Shown: positions 4,461 through 5,590 of the stretch, piece by piece
Layout: every line of letters starts with the position of its first letter
How positions within the stretch are numbered: position 1 is the first letter of the stretch
Assembly (NCBI GenBank): GCA_002422285.1
Contig: DIUF01000067.1
Span: 1-5,590, forward strand
DNA from: Flavobacteriales bacterium UBA6165
GTDB lineage: Bacteria > Bacteroidota > Bacteroidia > Flavobacteriales_D > Crocinitomicaceae
Length of the DNA stretch: 5,590 bases
Reading direction: 5' to 3'
Notes under the pieces: model-generated
Told to the model about the DNA's origin: nothing
The model's input: the letters and a program-made list of their open reading frames with translations, nothing else
The model's database searches: none
Made by a program: the position numbers and the translations under genes

Positions 4461-5590
4461 ATGAATCGCATCTTATTCATATCATTGTTACTCCTGATTC
4501 CCAAGCTGTTGTTTGGGCAAATTGTGGTGGACAAAACCCAGTACGACTTTGGCGATATCTATGCCCACAGCGAGCGTTTTGTTGATTTTCATTTCAAGAA
4601 TACGGGTGCGGCCCGGGCCTTCATATTAAGAGTTGAAAAACAGGAAAACATTGTTTATCAATTGTCGTCATCGGCTATTGAGCCCGACCAATCTGTTGTG
4701 GTGCGCATTCAAGTTGCTCAAAAGAAAAAAGGTCCATTTACATACAAAATCCCTGTGTATTTGAGCGATAGAAACGAGCCAATAATGTTAAAAATCACGG
4801 GTAACATCAAAGAAGTGGCGCCGGACTTAAATTCATTAACCGATTGTCCGAATTTCAATCGCCGACCTTCAGATGGCAACCCGATGGACTTCTTGCTCAC
4901 GGTGGTTGTTGTGGACAAAGAAACCAAACAGGTACTTGAAAAGTCGCGCGTTGAGGTTTTGCAACAAGGCTTAACAGTAGGCGATTGGAAAACAGACAAA
5001 GAGGGCAAGGTGCAGAAAAAAATTCCGCTTGGTTTTACTTATTTTTATGCCTCGCGCGATGGTTACAGACCCAATGAAATGGGCGCTTATGTGAATTTTC
5101 AACGCAATTATATTGTGATTGAATTGGAGCGCTTGCCTGCTCCCCCGCCAGTCATAGAAGACCCTGTTATTGAAATTGTGCAAACCAATCCAACAACGCA
5201 GCCAGAACCGGTGATTACGAAGCCAGAACCTGAAGAAATTGAATGGGTAATTGGTGTTGAGCCCACGAAGCCCGTAAGTCCAGCGCCACCTGCTAAGCCA
5301 ACGCCAAGTCCAGAACCCCTTGTGCCACAAAACATTCCTGCCTTGAGCGACATTCCACAAGACGATTTTAGTCCTGAGTATTTTGTGCCCAATAACCTGG
5401 TTTTTGTTTTAGATGTTTCAGCTTCAATGAATCAAGCTGACCGTTTAGAATTGATGAAATTGGCGCTTATCGAATTGATGAAATATGTACGTCCACAAGA
5501 CAAAATAACCGTGGTTTCTTATGGCAACAACGCACAAGTCTTGGTGCCTACAACGAGTGGCGACAAAAAAGACGAAATCATCGACAAGGT
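4461..5590 (+). CDS. exported von Willebrand factor A domain protein with DUF1573-like N-terminus (3' end outside window)
   Basis: Partial: 376 codons are open to the window edge. Seen in order: a signal peptide (MNRILFISLLLLIPKLLFG, probable cleavage before Gln20), so the protein is exported. A DUF1573-like immunoglobulin-type domain lies at about 22-115 (VVDKTQYDFGDIYAHSERF, then FKNTG). A second beta domain at about 143-225 resembles carboxypeptidase regulatory-like folds (VVVDKETKQVLEKSRVEV, TDKEGKV, ASRDGY). A proline-rich linker at about 226-297 contains repeated PEP, KP and PAPP units. Then comes the start of a VWA domain, LVFVLDVSASM, whose DVSAS at 318-322 is the MIDAS metal-binding motif, followed by DKITVVSYGNNAQVLVP. 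VWA domains of this kind bind protein ligands through a divalent cation; the partner here is unknown. The missing C-terminus may carry an OmpA or type IX secretion sorting domain. The gene is preceded by a sigma-54 promoter and a TAnnTTTG element. It is probably envelope-associated; the exact role is unknown. Confidence 0.85.
   Translation, partial: MNRILFISLLLLIPKLLFGQIVVDKTQYDFGDIYAHSERFVDFHFKNTGAARAFILRVEKQENIVYQLSSSAIEPDQSVVVRIQVAQKKKGPFTYKIPVYLSDRNEPIMLKITGNIKEVAPDLNSLTDCPNFNRRPSDGNPMDFLLTVVVVDKETKQVLEKSRVEVLQQGLTVGDWKTDKEGKVQKKIPLGFTYFYASRDGYRPNEMGAYVNFQRNYIVIELERLPAPPPVIEDPVIEIVQTNPTTQPEPVITKPEPEEIEWVIGVEPTKPVSPAPPAKPTPSPEPLVPQNIPALSDIPQDDFSPEYFVPNNLVFVLDVSASMNQADRLELMKLALIELMKYVRPQDKITVVSYGNNAQVLVPTTSGDKKDEIIDK

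Noticed and set aside
4718..5392. Minus-strand open frames opposite the VWA gene
   Set aside because: They are repetitive W/R-rich or G/S-rich translations, the antisense of the proline-rich linker and beta domains. The plus-strand frame is open throughout with a signal peptide and a MIDAS motif.

Overview
The window looks like chromosomal DNA from a member of the Bacteroidota, probably Flavobacteriales or a close relative. Four things point there: a DUF6341-like and a DUF6427-like gene side by side, promoter-like elements of the TAnnTTTG type, start codons without Shine-Dalgarno sequences, and a pair of acyltransferases resembling the Bacteroides glycine-lipid enzymes. The phylum call is firm; anything finer is inference from memory, since no search was possible.

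Left part (1-1289): a small membrane protein gene on the minus strand, with its own intrinsic terminator at the window edge, diverges from a polytopic membrane protein gene on the plus strand. They are separated by about 60 bases that hold interleaved candidate promoters. Middle (1290-3100): a leader of about 180 bases with repeats and a possible 36-codon ORF precedes purQ (glutaminase subunit of FGAM synthase). A PlsC-like O-acyltransferase gene follows after 25 bases and ends in an intrinsic terminator. Next (3101-4272): a palindromic C/G-rich element separates this gene from a GNAT-type N-acyltransferase gene. By family resemblance the two acyltransferases form a GlsA/GlsB (OlsA/OlsB-like) pair that makes an N-acyl then O-acylated amino-acid lipid.

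Right part (4273-5590): an intergenic region carries a perfect 14-bp inverted repeat, a second inverted repeat and an almost ideal sigma-54 (-24/-12) promoter that abuts a TAnnTTTG element. It reads into a long gene that runs off the window. This encodes an exported protein with a DUF1573-like N-terminus, a carboxypeptidase-regulatory-like beta domain, a proline-rich linker and a von Willebrand factor A domain with its metal-binding DxSxS motif.

Most of the window is housekeeping and lipid metabolism. The parts most worth a second look are the sigma-54 control region with its exported VWA protein, the palindromic element between the two acyltransferase genes, and the structured leader of purQ. 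I see no defence system, phage, CRISPR array, tRNA or rRNA.
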